NCBI RefSeq assembly: GCF_026341515.1
Contig: NZ_JAPEOK010000002.1
Coordinates: 186,001-250,000, forward strand
DNA: 64,000 nucleotides
DNA from: Streptomyces sp. NBC_00878
GTDB lineage: Bacteria; Actinomycetota; Actinomycetes; Streptomycetales; Streptomycetaceae
Direction of reading: 5' to 3'
The notes beneath the pieces were generated by a model. It was not told the DNA's origin. It did no database searches and saw only the letters and a list, made by a program, of their open reading frames with translations. How positions within the stretch are numbered: position 1 is the stretch's first letter; every line of letters starts with the position of its first letter. The position numbers and the translations under genes are program-made. Positions 1 to 8,580 of the stretch are shown here, one piece after another.

Positions 1-1
1 C

Positions 2-1423
2 CTCATCACCCGCCACCGGCAGAACCTGATGAACGGCGACGATCCGGTCCGTGCGGCGGGACGGGCCACCGCCACCAGCGGCCGGGCCGTACTCGTCTCC
101 GGCTGCACGGTGATCATCGCCCTGGCCGGACTGTCGGTCTCCGGAGTCTCCTTCATCGCCAAACTGGGTGTCGCCGCGGCCGTGACGGTCGTCTCGGCCG
201 TCGCCGGCGCGCTGACCCTCGTCCCCGCCCTGCTCGGACTCATCGGCCACCGCATCGACCGCTATCGAGTGCGCCGCCCCGTCGCGGAGACGAACGCCGC
301 TCCGGGCGAGCCCGTCACAGGCACCTGGCACCGCTACGCCCAGCGAGTGGAACGGCGTCCCTGGTGGTTCCTGGCGGGCGGGACCGTCACCGTCCTCGTC
401 CTGGCGATCCCGCTGCTCTCGATCCAGCTCGGCCACATCGGTGACGGCGCGGACCCGAAGTCCTTCACGGACAGACGGGCCTACGACATCATGTCCGACG
501 CCTTCGGCCCGGGCTCCAACGGCCCGTTGACCGTCGTCATCGACCAGACGTCCGTGCCGTCCGACCAGCGTTCGTCGCTGGCGTCGCAGGCGCAGAAGTC
601 GCTCACCGACGTGCCCGGCTCGGCCACGAGCACACAGCTCACGCCGACCCAGGACGGAGACGTGCTGGTCGCCACGGTCTACTCCAAGGAGTCCCCGCAG
701 AGCGCGGACACCACCGACCTGACGAACCGCCTGGTCGACGAGACCCTCCCCCAGGCGGTCTCCGGCACCGACGCCAAGGGCTATGTCACGGGCACCACGG
801 CCGCCCAGGTCGACTTCCGCGACATCGTCGCGGAGCGCCTCCCGCTGATCATCGCCGTGGTGGTGGCCCTGGCCTTCCTCATCATCCTGATGGTCTTCCG
901 GGGCCTGCTCGTCGCGGTCAAGGCGGCGGTCCTCAACGTCCTGTCCATCGCCGCCTCGTACGGCGTGGTCGTCGCCGTCTTCCAATGGGGCTGGGGCGGG
1001 CCGGCGCTGGGCGTGTCGGGGAAGGTGCCCATCGAGAGCTATGTACCGATGATGATGTTCGCCATCATCTTCGGCCTCAGCATGGACTACGAGATCTTCC
1101 TGCTGTCGCGCGTCCACGAGGCCTGGCGGCGCACTGGAGACGCGAAGGCCAGCGTGGCCCACGCCCTGGAGATCACCGCGCGCGTCATCACCTGCGCCGC
1201 CCTGATCATGATGAGCGTCTTCGCCGCGTTCATCGTGAGCGACAACATCGTCGTCAAGATGCTCGGTCTTGGCCTCGCCGTGAGCGTGCTGATCGACGCG
1301 ACCGTCGTACGCCTGCTCCTCGTTCCGGCCGTCATGACCCTGCTCGGCCGCCACGCCTGGTGGACACCCCGCTGGCTCGACCGGATCATGCCGCACGTGG
1401 ACCCGGAAGGGGACCACGACTGA
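2..1423 (+). CDS. MMPL/RND family transporter, C-terminal part (5' end outside window)
   Basis: An open frame enters from the left edge (first full codon at base 2) and ends at TGA 1421-1423, giving about 473 visible residues. It shows clusters of hydrophobic segments typical of the second part of an MMPL (RND superfamily) lipid or drug exporter. The last membrane block carries the family motif [14 protein letters not shown] large soluble loop lies between the membrane blocks. MMPL proteins of this type are usually 700-750 residues, so roughly the first third is missing, only because of the window edge. An internal ATG at base 29 is not a likely start because upstream codons continue the family pattern. 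These proteins sit in the cytoplasmic membrane and use the proton gradient; the substrate cannot be told from sequence. Confidence 0.9.
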   Translation, partial: LITRHRQNLMNGDDPVRAAGRATATSGRAVLVSGCTVIIALAGLSVSGVSFIAKLGVAAAVTVVSAVAGALTLVPALLGLIGHRIDRYRVRRPVAETNAAPGEPVTGTWHRYAQRVERRPWWFLAGGTVTVLVLAIPLLSIQLGHIGDGADPKSFTDRRAYDIMSDAFGPGSNGPLTVVIDQTSVPSDQRSSLASQAQKSLTDVPGSATSTQLTPTQDGDVLVATVYSKESPQSADTTDLTNRLVDETLPQAVSGTDAKGYVTGTTAAQVDFRDIVAERLPLIIAVVVALAFLIILMVFRGLLVAVKAAVLNVLSIAASYGVVVAVFQWGWGGPALGVSGKVPIESYVPMMMFAIIFGLSMDYEIFLLSRVHEAWRRTGDAKASVAHALEITARVITCAALIMMSVFAAFIVSDNIVVKMLGLGLAVSVLIDATVVRLLLVPAVMTLLGRHAWWTPRWLDRIMPHVDPEGDHD

Positions 1424-1520
1424 ACCGCACGGCCGACCCGGCGGGCCCCCGGGGTCACGCCTCTCCCGGGCCGGAAAACAGGGTCGTGATCAAGTCGAAA
1501 CATGGTGAACTGGTGAAGGA

Positions 1521-1550
1521 TTGACGGGAGTTGTGAAAGGTGGCAAGAAT
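1521..1550 (+). promoter_or_regulatory. Possible sigma-70-type promoter for the LAETG protein
   Basis: TTGACG at 1521-1526 is followed after 18 bases by AAGAAT at 1545-1550, about 140 bases before the TTG start at 1692. The -35 matches consensus well and the -10 poorly. This is a pattern match only. Confidence 0.3.
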
Positions 1551-1691
1551 GCGGATCACTGCACTTCGCCGTGTCTGAAGCGAGCGAAGTGACGTGAGTG
1601 GTCCGGTCGCGCACGCTCTCGTTGCGTCCGCCCGCGTCGGCCACCCGCATTCAGCCACCTCCCACACATGTCGATTCCGTAGAGGCTCACC

Positions 1692-2609
1692 TTGTCGCGT
1701 TCGCAACAAACCAGGACTGCGGCTGCCCTCGCCGCGTCCGCTGTCCTCGCTGTCGCCGCCACGCCCGTGCTCGGGGCCGGCGTCGCAAGCGCCACGTCCG
1801 GCGGGACGTGTCAGTCAGCCACTGTCCAGTACCGCATCGTCGGCGCCGACGGAGGCGTCGTAGGCGCCGACTGGACCTCGCAGGGCGGATTCCACTCCTG
1901 GGACACCGTCCCCGGGCCCGTCGAGGTCCGGCTCGCCCCCGGACAGAAGGTCGGAGAGGGTTGCAAGTACCCCGTCTCCCTCGCCGAATACACCACCGAG
2001 GGGCCGAACTGGCTGTCCTCCGGCCGCCAGACCATGGTGGACAAGGCCACCGTCTACCTCACCGACGCGGATGTGGCCGGCGATGACGGCGAGAAGCGGT
2101 CCTGGCAGAAGCTGGCCGTGAAGCTGCCCGACTGCTTCGGCCAGATCGACCTGTACGGCTCCGACATCGCCTACGACGGCAAGTCGGGAGAGGGGCACGG
2201 CCCCGCTCCCTACCAGCCCGACGGCGTCAACACTCCGTACAACCTCATAGCGGCGTGGAACGGAGGCGAGAAGGAGTGCGCCGATGCCCCCTCGGACTCG
2301 CCCACCCCGACTCCGACCCCGTCGGAGCCCACCCCGTCGACCCCCGCGGGCAGCACACCGCCCGCCGAGGAGACGACTCCGGCGACCACTCCCAAGCCCT
2401 CCACGACGCCGACCACGACACCGGACGTGCCGCCGCTGGAGTCGACGCCGCCCGCCGGCTCCGGTTCGAACCCGTCGCCCAGCGACAGCTCGCCGCCGCT
2501 GGCGGAGACGGGCGCCGGCGCGCCGGTCGGCCTGATCGCCGGCGGTGCCGCCGTCGTGATCGCCCTGGGTGCCGGGGCAGTGTTCGCGGCCCGCGCGCGC
2601 CGCTCGTGA
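1692..2609 (+). CDS. LAETG-motif sortase-dependent surface protein
   Basis: A 305-residue exported wall protein. Residues 1-35 form a signal peptide with an alanine-rich core. An extracellular domain containing a few cysteines follows to about residue 195. Then comes a roughly 65-residue Pro/Thr/Ser-rich stalk of the kind that spans the cell wall. The C-terminus has LAETG at about 270-274, a hydrophobic segment and a short Arg-rich tail, which is the class E sortase sorting signal (LAxTG) used in Streptomyces. The start is TTG at 1692 with AGAGG a few bases upstream; no in-frame ATG precedes the signal peptide. The role of the extracellular domain is unknown. It is monocistronic and ends just before a strong terminator. 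Confidence 0.85.
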   Translation: MSRSQQTRTAAALAASAVLAVAATPVLGAGVASATSGGTCQSATVQYRIVGADGGVVGADWTSQGGFHSWDTVPGPVEVRLAPGQKVGEGCKYPVSLAEYTTEGPNWLSSGRQTMVDKATVYLTDADVAGDDGEKRSWQKLAVKLPDCFGQIDLYGSDIAYDGKSGEGHGPAPYQPDGVNTPYNLIAAWNGGEKECADAPSDSPTPTPTPSEPTPSTPAGSTPPAEETTPATTPKPSTTPTTTPDVPPLESTPPAGSGSNPSPSDSSPPLAETGAGAPVGLIAGGAAVVIALGAGAVFAARARRS

Positions 2610-2653
2610 CGGACGCGTACGGGATCATCCTCGTGCGGTAGCGCACACCCGCG

Positions 2654-2699
2654 GCTCCGCCTCCCGGACGGCACCATGCGTGCCGCCGGGAGGCGGAGC
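2654..2699. terminator. Strong bidirectional hairpin terminator
   Basis: A 14-base perfect stem (2654-2667 with 2686-2699) encloses a second 6-base stem (CGGCAC 2669-2674 with GTGCCG 2680-2685) and a 5-base loop. It lies between the converging ends of the LAETG gene (2609) and the hydrolase gene (2736), so it can serve both strands. Confidence 0.85.
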
Positions 2700-2735
2700 T
2701 GTTGTCCGAGCGGCCCCGGCACCTTCAGGGGGCGA

Positions 2736-4250
2736 TCAGGGGGCGATGCCCACGCCGCTGATCCGGCTCCAGGACTTCTCCTGGGCGGCGCTCATGGCAG
2801 GCCAACGCAGCCCGCCCGGACGGGGGTTGACCCGCGTGGCGTAGGAACCGGGGTAGAAGCCCGGGTCGTAGAAACAGCCGGTGCCGTACTTGCTGTCGAA
2901 CGCGCCGCAGGACGCCGCGAGCGACTTCGGCGTCGGCTTCTCTCCGGTGCGCACCCACGTGTCCAGAGCGGAGATCGAGTTGGCGTACTCGGAATTGCTC
3001 AGCCCGCTGTGTTCGTTTTCCCGGGTGAAGGACTGCACCAGTCGCTTGTCCCGGTGCGCGCCCCGAAGGCTGTCGCGGTAGGCCGCCTCGTGCTCGATGA
3101 ACGCCGTCGGATCGTCGATGGCGTGGAGAGTGAGCACGGGAATCGAGACCTTGCCCGTGAGGTCACTGTCGTACGACAGGTCACGAACGGCGGTCGGATC
3201 CGCGGCGAACCGTTCGACGCCCGCGTTGAGAGCCTCGTCGTCGTGGGAGCCGGAATAGCGAACGCCCTCGTTACTGAACGGATTGCGCCCGCCGAGCCGG
3301 TTGTGCACGATGTCGCGGAAAGTGAACGTCGCGAAGCGCAGATGGGATTCCAGGGTGCGCTCCGGAATTCCCGTGACCGCGAGGATGTCGTCCAGATTGC
3401 GCTGCTGCAGAGCGGTCCGCTCCCCGGCGGGGGACTCGAAGCCCGTGCATTCCTGCAAGCGGGCCCGCAGCCCCGCGCTCGTCATGGTCGAGGTCGCGCG
3501 CAGCCCCTCCCACAGCGGGTACTGGGGCTCGGAGGGACGAGGGTGGTTCTGGCAGTAGTACTGATAGACCACACGCAGGTCCACGCGGTAGTCGTAGCCG
3601 CGTGAGCCGCCGCCGAGTACGCCGTTGGTGAGCAGGGCGCCGTCGTACGGGCCGTGCTTCTTCGCGCCGTACGTCTCCACGACCTTCGCGGCGACGTTGC
3701 CGCCCCAGGACTGACCGTGCACGTAGGTCCGCCTCGGACTGTCGAACTCCTCGACGAACAGGCGGCGCAGATTCTCCGTGTCGGCGGCGGCCATCTGGGT
3801 CCCGTATCCACCGCGGCGATACGACGAGCCGGCCCACGCATAGCCTTCGTCCACCATCACCGACCAGCGTTCCAGATCGCCGATGCTGCGCTCCGGGTCG
3901 GATTCCGCACCGAGGTCGGGACCTCCGTGCGCGTGCATCACGAGCGAGCCGTTCCATTCCTTGGGGACGGCGATCGCGTAATAGGCGCCGTTGGAATCCT
4001 GCCCCGTGTAACAAGTGGCCTTTCCGGTCAGCGTGGTTGGACACTCCACGGAAGTCGGCCCGCTCGCAGCTGTGGACGTAGAAGCGGACGTAGAAGCGGA
4101 CGCAGAAGAGGAGGCCGACGTCGGTCCGGCGAGTGTGCCGACGAGAATCCCCGCGACGCCCGCGGCCACAGCGGCACGGCGGCGTCGAAGTCCTTTGGCC
4201 CCATCACGGATGTCACGGATACTCGGCGTTCCGAGTCTCGGCCGTTCCAT
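2736..4250 (-). CDS. Secreted alpha/beta hydrolase
   Basis: A 504-residue protein with an exported N-terminus: a basic stretch at about 20-25, a hydrophobic segment at about 26-42, then a low-complexity Ser/Ala/Thr linker (45-63) encoded by a short tandem DNA repeat near 4070-4110. The body is an alpha/beta hydrolase. The nucleophile elbow is GQSWGG with Ser181; a later LHAIDDP segment is the probable acid; NEHSG near the C-terminus is the probable catalytic His. The HGGPD motif near residue 108 would form the oxyanion region. Substrate class (ester or peptide) is not clear; part of the sequence recalls large secreted peptidase- or tannase-like hydrolases. It ends toward the terminator at 2654-2699. 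Confidence 0.75.
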   Translation of the reverse strand: MERPRLGTPSIRDIRDGAKGLRRRRAAVAAGVAGILVGTLAGPTSASSSASASTSASTSTAASGPTSVECPTTLTGKATCYTGQDSNGAYYAIAVPKEWNGSLVMHAHGGPDLGAESDPERSIGDLERWSVMVDEGYAWAGSSYRRGGYGTQMAAADTENLRRLFVEEFDSPRRTYVHGQSWGGNVAAKVVETYGAKKHGPYDGALLTNGVLGGGSRGYDYRVDLRVVYQYYCQNHPRPSEPQYPLWEGLRATSTMTSAGLRARLQECTGFESPAGERTALQQRNLDDILAVTGIPERTLESHLRFATFTFRDIVHNRLGGRNPFSNEGVRYSGSHDDEALNAGVERFAADPTAVRDLSYDSDLTGKVSIPVLTLHAIDDPTAFIEHEAAYRDSLRGAHRDKRLVQSFTRENEHSGLSNSEYANSISALDTWVRTGEKPTPKSLAASCGAFDSKYGTGCFYDPGFYPGSYATRVNPRPGGLRWPAMSAAQEKSWSRISGVGIAP

Positions 4251-4383
4251 GGGCGTACTCCTTGTCCTTATCGCGCACCGTTGCGCGGCGGGGCCGATGT
4301 TAAGGAGAGACCGGGCGGAAAACCCATGGCTTGATCGTTGCGTTCATAGTGTTCATTCGGCGGTGCCCGCAGGCTGACCGGCG

Positions 4384-4403
4384 GCTGACCGCGGTGGGTC
4401 AGC
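4384..4403 (-). terminator. Weak hairpin at the end of the downstream hydrolase gene
   Basis: GCTGACC (4384-4390) pairs with GGTCAGC (4397-4403), overlapping the stop codon of the lipoprotein hydrolase gene. It may end that transcript before the next minus-strand gene. There is no U-tract, as is usual in Streptomyces. Confidence 0.4.
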
Positions 4404-5421
4404 GCAGATGGCGTTCGAAGAAGTCCATCGTCGTGTCCATCGACGCCGGCCACTGCGGGGCGAACGTGTGGTGCTCGCCCTTGTACTTCACCAGCTCGAC
4501 GTCCTTGCCCGCCTTCTCGAACGCGGCGGTGGTCCGCTCCGACCAGACGATGGGGCAGCTTTCGTCGGCGGTGCCGTGGTGGATGAGCAGCGGCTCGGTC
4601 ACCCGGTCGACGTAGGTGACGGGTGAGGCTTCCTTCCAGAACGTCGGGTTCTCCTCGGGGGTGCCGTGCGTCTCGGCTACGAGGGGGTCGCCGTCGCGGC
4701 GCTGGAAGTGGTCGATGTTCTCGTCCGGACGTGAGCTCACGGGGGCGAACACCACGGCCGCGTCGACCAGGCCGGGCGCGACCACCAGCGTGTTGTACAC
4801 GACGCCGCCGCCCATCGACCGCCCCAGCAGCCCGATCCGGTCGCCGTCGATCTCCGCCCGCCCCGACGAGCGCAGCGCCATGACCGCGCCGATGGTGTCC
4901 TCGGTGTAGCCGAGGCGCAGGTTGACGTCATTGTCCGGGTCGTCGTCCGAGCCCGCGTGGTTGCGGTAGTCGATGTGCAGGACCACATAGCCGTTACGGG
5001 CCAGCAGATCCTGTTCCCGGGCCAGTCCGCGGCCACTGGTGTAGACGGCCGGGTCGATGTACCCGTGCGCCAGGACCAGGGCAGGGAAGGGCCCCTTGCC
5101 CCTGGGAATGTTCATGATTCCCGAGATCGTCAGCCCGTTGGCCTCGTACGTGACCGCGTACTGCGTGTAGGCGCCGGTCCGGACGCGTACCTTCCCGAGC
5201 TTGAGGTCGGAGCCCCGGTGCTCACGCTCGATCAGCCCCGGGATCGACACGGGGTTGGCCGGAGTCGGCGTAGGCGTGGGTGTCGCGCTGGGGGTCCCGC
5301 TCGTGGCCCGGGCCGACGTCGGCGAGCCCGTGGGTGCGGTGTCGCCGTCGTCCCCTGAGCAGCCCACCGCGGCCACCAGCACCAGCACGGCGGCACCACA
5401 GGCCATGCTCCGAAACCGCAT
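4399..5421 (-). CDS. Lipoprotein alpha/beta hydrolase (dienelactone hydrolase / S9-like)
   Basis: A 340-residue hydrolase predicted to be anchored outside the membrane. The ATG at 5421 is chosen because it begins a lipoprotein signal (hydrophobic stretch, then AAVGC at about residues 17-21); the open frame extends further upstream but with no signal-like sequence. GGGAGA lies 10 bases before the ATG. A Ser/Thr/Pro-rich linker follows the cysteine. The fold shows LAHGY (oxyanion), GRSMGG (nucleophile Ser), HHGTADE (acid Asp) and GEHHTF (catalytic His), as in dienelactone hydrolases and prolyl-oligopeptidase-like enzymes. Natural substrate unknown. Nearest neighbours on the same strand are not coupled to it. 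Confidence 0.78.
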   Translation of the reverse strand: MRFRSMACGAAVLVLVAAVGCSGDDGDTAPTGSPTSARATSGTPSATPTPTPTPANPVSIPGLIEREHRGSDLKLGKVRVRTGAYTQYAVTYEANGLTISGIMNIPRGKGPFPALVLAHGYIDPAVYTSGRGLAREQDLLARNGYVVLHIDYRNHAGSDDDPDNDVNLRLGYTEDTIGAVMALRSSGRAEIDGDRIGLLGRSMGGGVVYNTLVVAPGLVDAAVVFAPVSSRPDENIDHFQRRDGDPLVAETHGTPEENPTFWKEASPVTYVDRVTEPLLIHHGTADESCPIVWSERTTAAFEKAGKDVELVKYKGEHHTFAPQWPASMDTTMDFFERHLR

Positions 5422-5566
5422 ACGGCCAGTATCTCCCGGATCCCGCCGCGAGGAGCGGTGACGGACGAGTTGCAGGTTCTCGACGCGAGCGCATCGAGTC
5501 CGGGCCGGGCACGGCGGCACGGCGGGACGGTCGGAGAGGGAGAGGCCACGATCCACCGACCATCCG

Positions 5567-5857
5567 TCAGCCGGGGACCCCGGCCGCCCCGTTGGAAGTG
5601 AAGTGGCTCCCCGTGCCGGAGAAGATGACCCCGGGTTCGGAGGGCGCCTGGTTCAGGACCCATAGACCGATCAGGGTGGCGAGCGTGAAGACGACCGCGA
5701 TCAGGACCGCGAGCACGAGCCGTCGACGCCGCTCGCGGCGCACCCAGTCGCCGCGGGCCGTGCGGTAGGCGTCAGGGGCCGCGTGCACCCCGCCGGCCAA
5801 CGCCTCCAGGGCCTCGCGCAGCTCTTGTTCCGTACGGTCCGGAGAGGTGTCGTTCAT
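5567..5857 (-). CDS. Small single-pass membrane protein coupled to the sigma factor gene
   Basis: A 96-residue protein starting at ATG 5857, which overlaps the sigma factor stop (ATGA, 5854-5857). Residues 1-38 are acidic/polar and cytoplasmic, then comes an Arg-rich stretch (WVRRERRRRR) and one transmembrane helix at about 47-68, followed by a short outer tail. Its position and topology suggest a membrane partner of the sigma factor, such as a short anti-sigma factor, but no zinc-binding anti-sigma motif (HxxxCxxC) is visible, so the role is inferred from translational coupling only. Confidence 0.65.
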   Translation of the reverse strand: MNDTSPDRTEQELREALEALAGGVHAAPDAYRTARGDWVRRERRRRLVLAVLIAVVFTLATLIGLWVLNQAPSEPGVIFSGTGSHFTSNGAAGVPG

Positions 5858-6546
5858 CGCCGGGCCTCCATCGCCTGGGTGAGGGCGGCGATGCCGCGTG
5901 CGGTGTGTGTCTTGACCGATCCGCAGGAGATTCCCATCGCGGCGGCTATCTCGCTTTCCTTCAGACCGAGCCAGTGGCGCAGGACGAGCGCTTCGCGCTG
6001 CCGGGCGGGCAGTTGCTGAAGCGCGTCGATCAGCACGCGCTGGTCGTCGTGGAGCAGGGCGGTGCTCTCGGCGGAGGCCACGACCTCGCTGGGCGGGTTC
6101 TGGACGTGTTTGCGTGCGACTTGGAGGTGGCGGATGCGCATCCGGGTCAGATTGCACACCGTGGAGCGCAGATAGGCCTCCGCTGCCTCGGCGTCCCGTA
6201 GTCGGCGCCACTTCCGGTAGATCTGGTAGTAGGCCTCGGCCACGACGTTCTCCGGGTCGTCGGCGCCGAGCAGCACGGCCAGGCGCAGCATCGAGGAGTA
6301 GTGCACCTCGAAGAGCCGGGCCAGGGCGGCTTCCCGTTCCAGGTCGACGGGATCGGCGACCGCGGGGGAGAGGGACGTTTCCTCGGGTGCCCCTTCGCGT
6401 ACGCCGCCGGGGTGGGACTCTTCATCGAGGCCGAAGTCGTCCGCGACCGGCGGTCGGGCCGTCGCCGCGCGCGGGACGCGTGGCTCGGGGACGGTGGCCG
6501 GAACAGCCTGCGCCACAGTCGAGCGGGTGTGCTGTCTGCGTCTCAC
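5854..6546 (-). CDS. ECF (SigE-like) RNA polymerase sigma factor
   Basis: A 230-residue sigma-70 family protein. After a non-conserved N-terminal extension of about 70 residues, region 2 is visible (LARLFEVHYSSML to LRSTVCNLTRMRIR). Region 4 follows, with LPARQREALVLRHW and a helix-turn-helix at SEIAAAMGISCGSVKTHT. GTG at 6546 is chosen because it overlaps the symporter stop as GTGA (6543-6546). It is translated with the symporter upstream and the small membrane protein downstream, so all three are probably one operon. Target promoters are not identifiable here. Confidence 0.83.
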   Translation of the reverse strand: MRRRQHTRSTVAQAVPATVPEPRVPRAATARPPVADDFGLDEESHPGGVREGAPEETSLSPAVADPVDLEREAALARLFEVHYSSMLRLAVLLGADDPENVVAEAYYQIYRKWRRLRDAEAAEAYLRSTVCNLTRMRIRHLQVARKHVQNPPSEVVASAESTALLHDDQRVLIDALQQLPARQREALVLRHWLGLKESEIAAAMGISCGSVKTHTARGIAALTQAMEARR

Positions 6547-8105
6547 GGGTTGGGAGCTCCCGTCTCGGGGCGGCGCCTGACGGTCAGGCGCGACGGTAGG
6601 TCGGTGACGTCGGCGCCGCGCGGGACCCCGAGCCGTTCGAGGGCCACGGTGCCGACCAGGGCGACGACCAGATTGAGCACCAGGGCCGCGAGCCCGGCGT
6701 AGATCTCCAGCGGCCGGGTGCCGGAACCGAAGGCCACGATGGACGAGAACCCCTCGCGCACCACCAGGAACGTGCCGGCCGTCATGCCCACGGCCCACCC
6801 GGCGAGCAGCGCCCGCGGATGCAGCCGGCCGGTGAACAGCCCGACGGCCACGGCGGGGAAGATCTGCAGAATCCATACGCCGCCGAGCAGTTGGAGGTTG
6901 ATCGCGTCCTGGTCACGCAGCCCGAACACGAAGGCGACCGCCCCCACCTTCGCGGTGAGCGAGACGGCCTTGGCGATGCGTACCTGTCGTTTCGGCGTGG
7001 CGGTCGGCTGGACGTACTCGACGTACACATTGCGTACGAAGCAGGTCGCGGCCGCGATCGACATCACGGCGGCCGGGACCAGCGCCCCCACGACGATCGC
7101 GCCGAACACCAGCCCGGCCAGAGGTCCCGGCATCAACCGGTCCACCAGCATCGGCACGGCCGCCTCGGCGCCTCCCTCCGGAGCCCGTACCCCCGCCGCG
7201 AGGGCCGCGACGCCGAGGAAGCCGAAGAGCGCGAGCAGGCCCGTCCAGGCGGGCAGCGCCACCGAGACCTTGCGCAGGGTGCGCGGGCCGTCGGCGGCGA
7301 ACCCCGCGGTGAGCACGTGCGGATACATCAGCAGGGCCAGCGCGGAGCCCAGGGCGAGAGTGGCGTAGGCGGGCTGCTGCTCGGGTGAGAGGAGCAGAGC
7401 GGAGTGCGCCGTGTCCGTACCGCCGAGCCGTTGCGCCGCCTGGTCGAAGAGCGGGCCGGGGCCGCCGAGCCGGTCCAGGACCAGCCAGCAGACCGCGGTG
7501 AGCGAGACGAAGACGGCCACCGCCTTGAGCGCGGAGATGACGGCGGGTGCGCGCAGTCCGTGCCGGTACGTCGCCACCGCGAGGCCCGCGAAGAGCGCCA
7601 CCATCACCAGGTCGCCGGCCGCGCCGCGCGGATAGACGCCCCCGGCGGTGAGCACCGCGCGGATGCCCAGCAGCTGCAACGCCAGATACGGCATCGTCGC
7701 GAGGATCCCGGTGAGCGCGACGACCAGGGCCAGCGGCGGTGAACCGTACCGTCCACGGACGAAGTCGCCGACGGTCACGTAGCCGTGGCGGCGGGCCACC
7801 GCCCACAGCCGCGTCAGCAGGACGAAGGCGAGCGGACAGACGATCACCGTGTACGGGACCGCGAAGAAGGCGGGCGCCCCATTGCCGTACGCCAGGCCGG
7901 GGACGGCCGTGAAGGTGTACGCGGTGAAGATCGTGCCGCCCAGCAGCAGCCACGTCCACACCGGGCCCAGGCTCCGGTCGGCCAGCGCCCAGCCCTCCAG
8001 GGACGGCAGCCGGTCGGTGGGGCGCAGCCGGCGCGCCGTGACGGCGAGCAGCGACGCTCCGCCGATCACGGCGAGAAACGTCGCGGTCATGGCGGCATCC
8101 GCCAT
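6543..8105 (-). CDS. Sodium:solute symporter (SSS family)
   Basis: A 520-residue integral membrane protein with about 13 hydrophobic segments, including SSS-family features (GWALADRSLGPVWTWLL in the first loop, GGTIFTAYTF, and GYVTVGDFVRGRYGS). Members move acetate, pyruvate, proline or related small solutes with sodium. The carboxylate type is favoured because the divergent neighbours are DUF3311 (usual partner of SSS permeases) and CstA. The ATG at 8105 has AAGGACGG upstream; a second ATG at 8090 is possible. Its stop overlaps the start of the sigma factor gene. Confidence 0.85.
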   Translation of the reverse strand: MADAAMTATFLAVIGGASLLAVTARRLRPTDRLPSLEGWALADRSLGPVWTWLLLGGTIFTAYTFTAVPGLAYGNGAPAFFAVPYTVIVCPLAFVLLTRLWAVARRHGYVTVGDFVRGRYGSPPLALVVALTGILATMPYLALQLLGIRAVLTAGGVYPRGAAGDLVMVALFAGLAVATYRHGLRAPAVISALKAVAVFVSLTAVCWLVLDRLGGPGPLFDQAAQRLGGTDTAHSALLLSPEQQPAYATLALGSALALLMYPHVLTAGFAADGPRTLRKVSVALPAWTGLLALFGFLGVAALAAGVRAPEGGAEAAVPMLVDRLMPGPLAGLVFGAIVVGALVPAAVMSIAAATCFVRNVYVEYVQPTATPKRQVRIAKAVSLTAKVGAVAFVFGLRDQDAINLQLLGGVWILQIFPAVAVGLFTGRLHPRALLAGWAVGMTAGTFLVVREGFSSIVAFGSGTRPLEIYAGLAALVLNLVVALVGTVALERLGVPRGADVTDLPSRLTVRRRPETGAPNP

Positions 8106-8182
8106 GGGTCACCGTCCTTGGTGTGCCTGTGCCCTTGCTGGAGAGTTGCGCGGGCACCCCATTCGGATGACAGAAAACCGGC

Positions 8183-8227
8183 GGGAAATCTTCTGGAAAT
8201 TCCCTGTCAACCAGTTCCGGCCGGTTG
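8183..8227. promoter_or_regulatory. Two inverted repeats in a divergent promoter region
   Basis: Between the symporter (start 8105, minus) and DUF3311 (start 8274, plus) lie GGGAA-N12-TTCCC (8183-8204) and CAACC-N10-GGTTG (8208-8227). Position and dyad symmetry suggest operators for a regulator of both transport genes. No regulator gene adjoins them. Confidence 0.35.
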
Positions 8228-8273
8228 GCAACTCTTGCACAGACCGACAAGCAGGGGGAGAGGAGCGCAGGTC

Positions 8274-8495
8274 ATGGCACCCACGGGTCACCACCGGCTA
8301 CGGCGCGTCGCGATCGCCGCACTGCTCCTCGCGCCCGCCGCGGGCCTGTTGTGGGTCCCCTGGTACGCCGGTGAGAGTCCACGGCTCGCCGGGACGCCGT
8401 TCTTCTACTGGTACCAGCTCGCCTGGGTGCCGGGCTGCGCCTTGTGTCTCTTGGCCGCGTACGCACTGACCAGGCACGACCGCCACGATCCCTAG
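8274..8495 (+). CDS. DUF3311 small membrane protein
   Basis: A 73-residue protein with two transmembrane helices (about 11-30 and 48-66) and the family pattern WVPWYAG followed by FFYWYQLAWV. DUF3311 proteins are normally encoded next to SSS-family symporters and are thought to be accessory subunits. Here the gene is divergent from the symporter and directly upstream of cstA. The ATG at 8274 follows GGGGGAGAGGAG. Confidence 0.82.
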   Translation: MAPTGHHRLRRVAIAALLLAPAAGLLWVPWYAGESPRLAGTPFFYWYQLAWVPGCALCLLAAYALTRHDRHDP

Positions 8496-8580
8496 CTCGT
8501 ACGCGGCCGGTGTTCCGCGCCGCCGATCCGTACGCATCCGTACGTACCACCACACATCACCGCAGAGGTGAGGAGCCGCC

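Noticed and set aside
985..1524. Plus-strand 179-codon frame overlapping the end of the MMPL gene
   Set aside because: Arg/His-rich out-of-frame reading of the transporter gene with no domain pattern.
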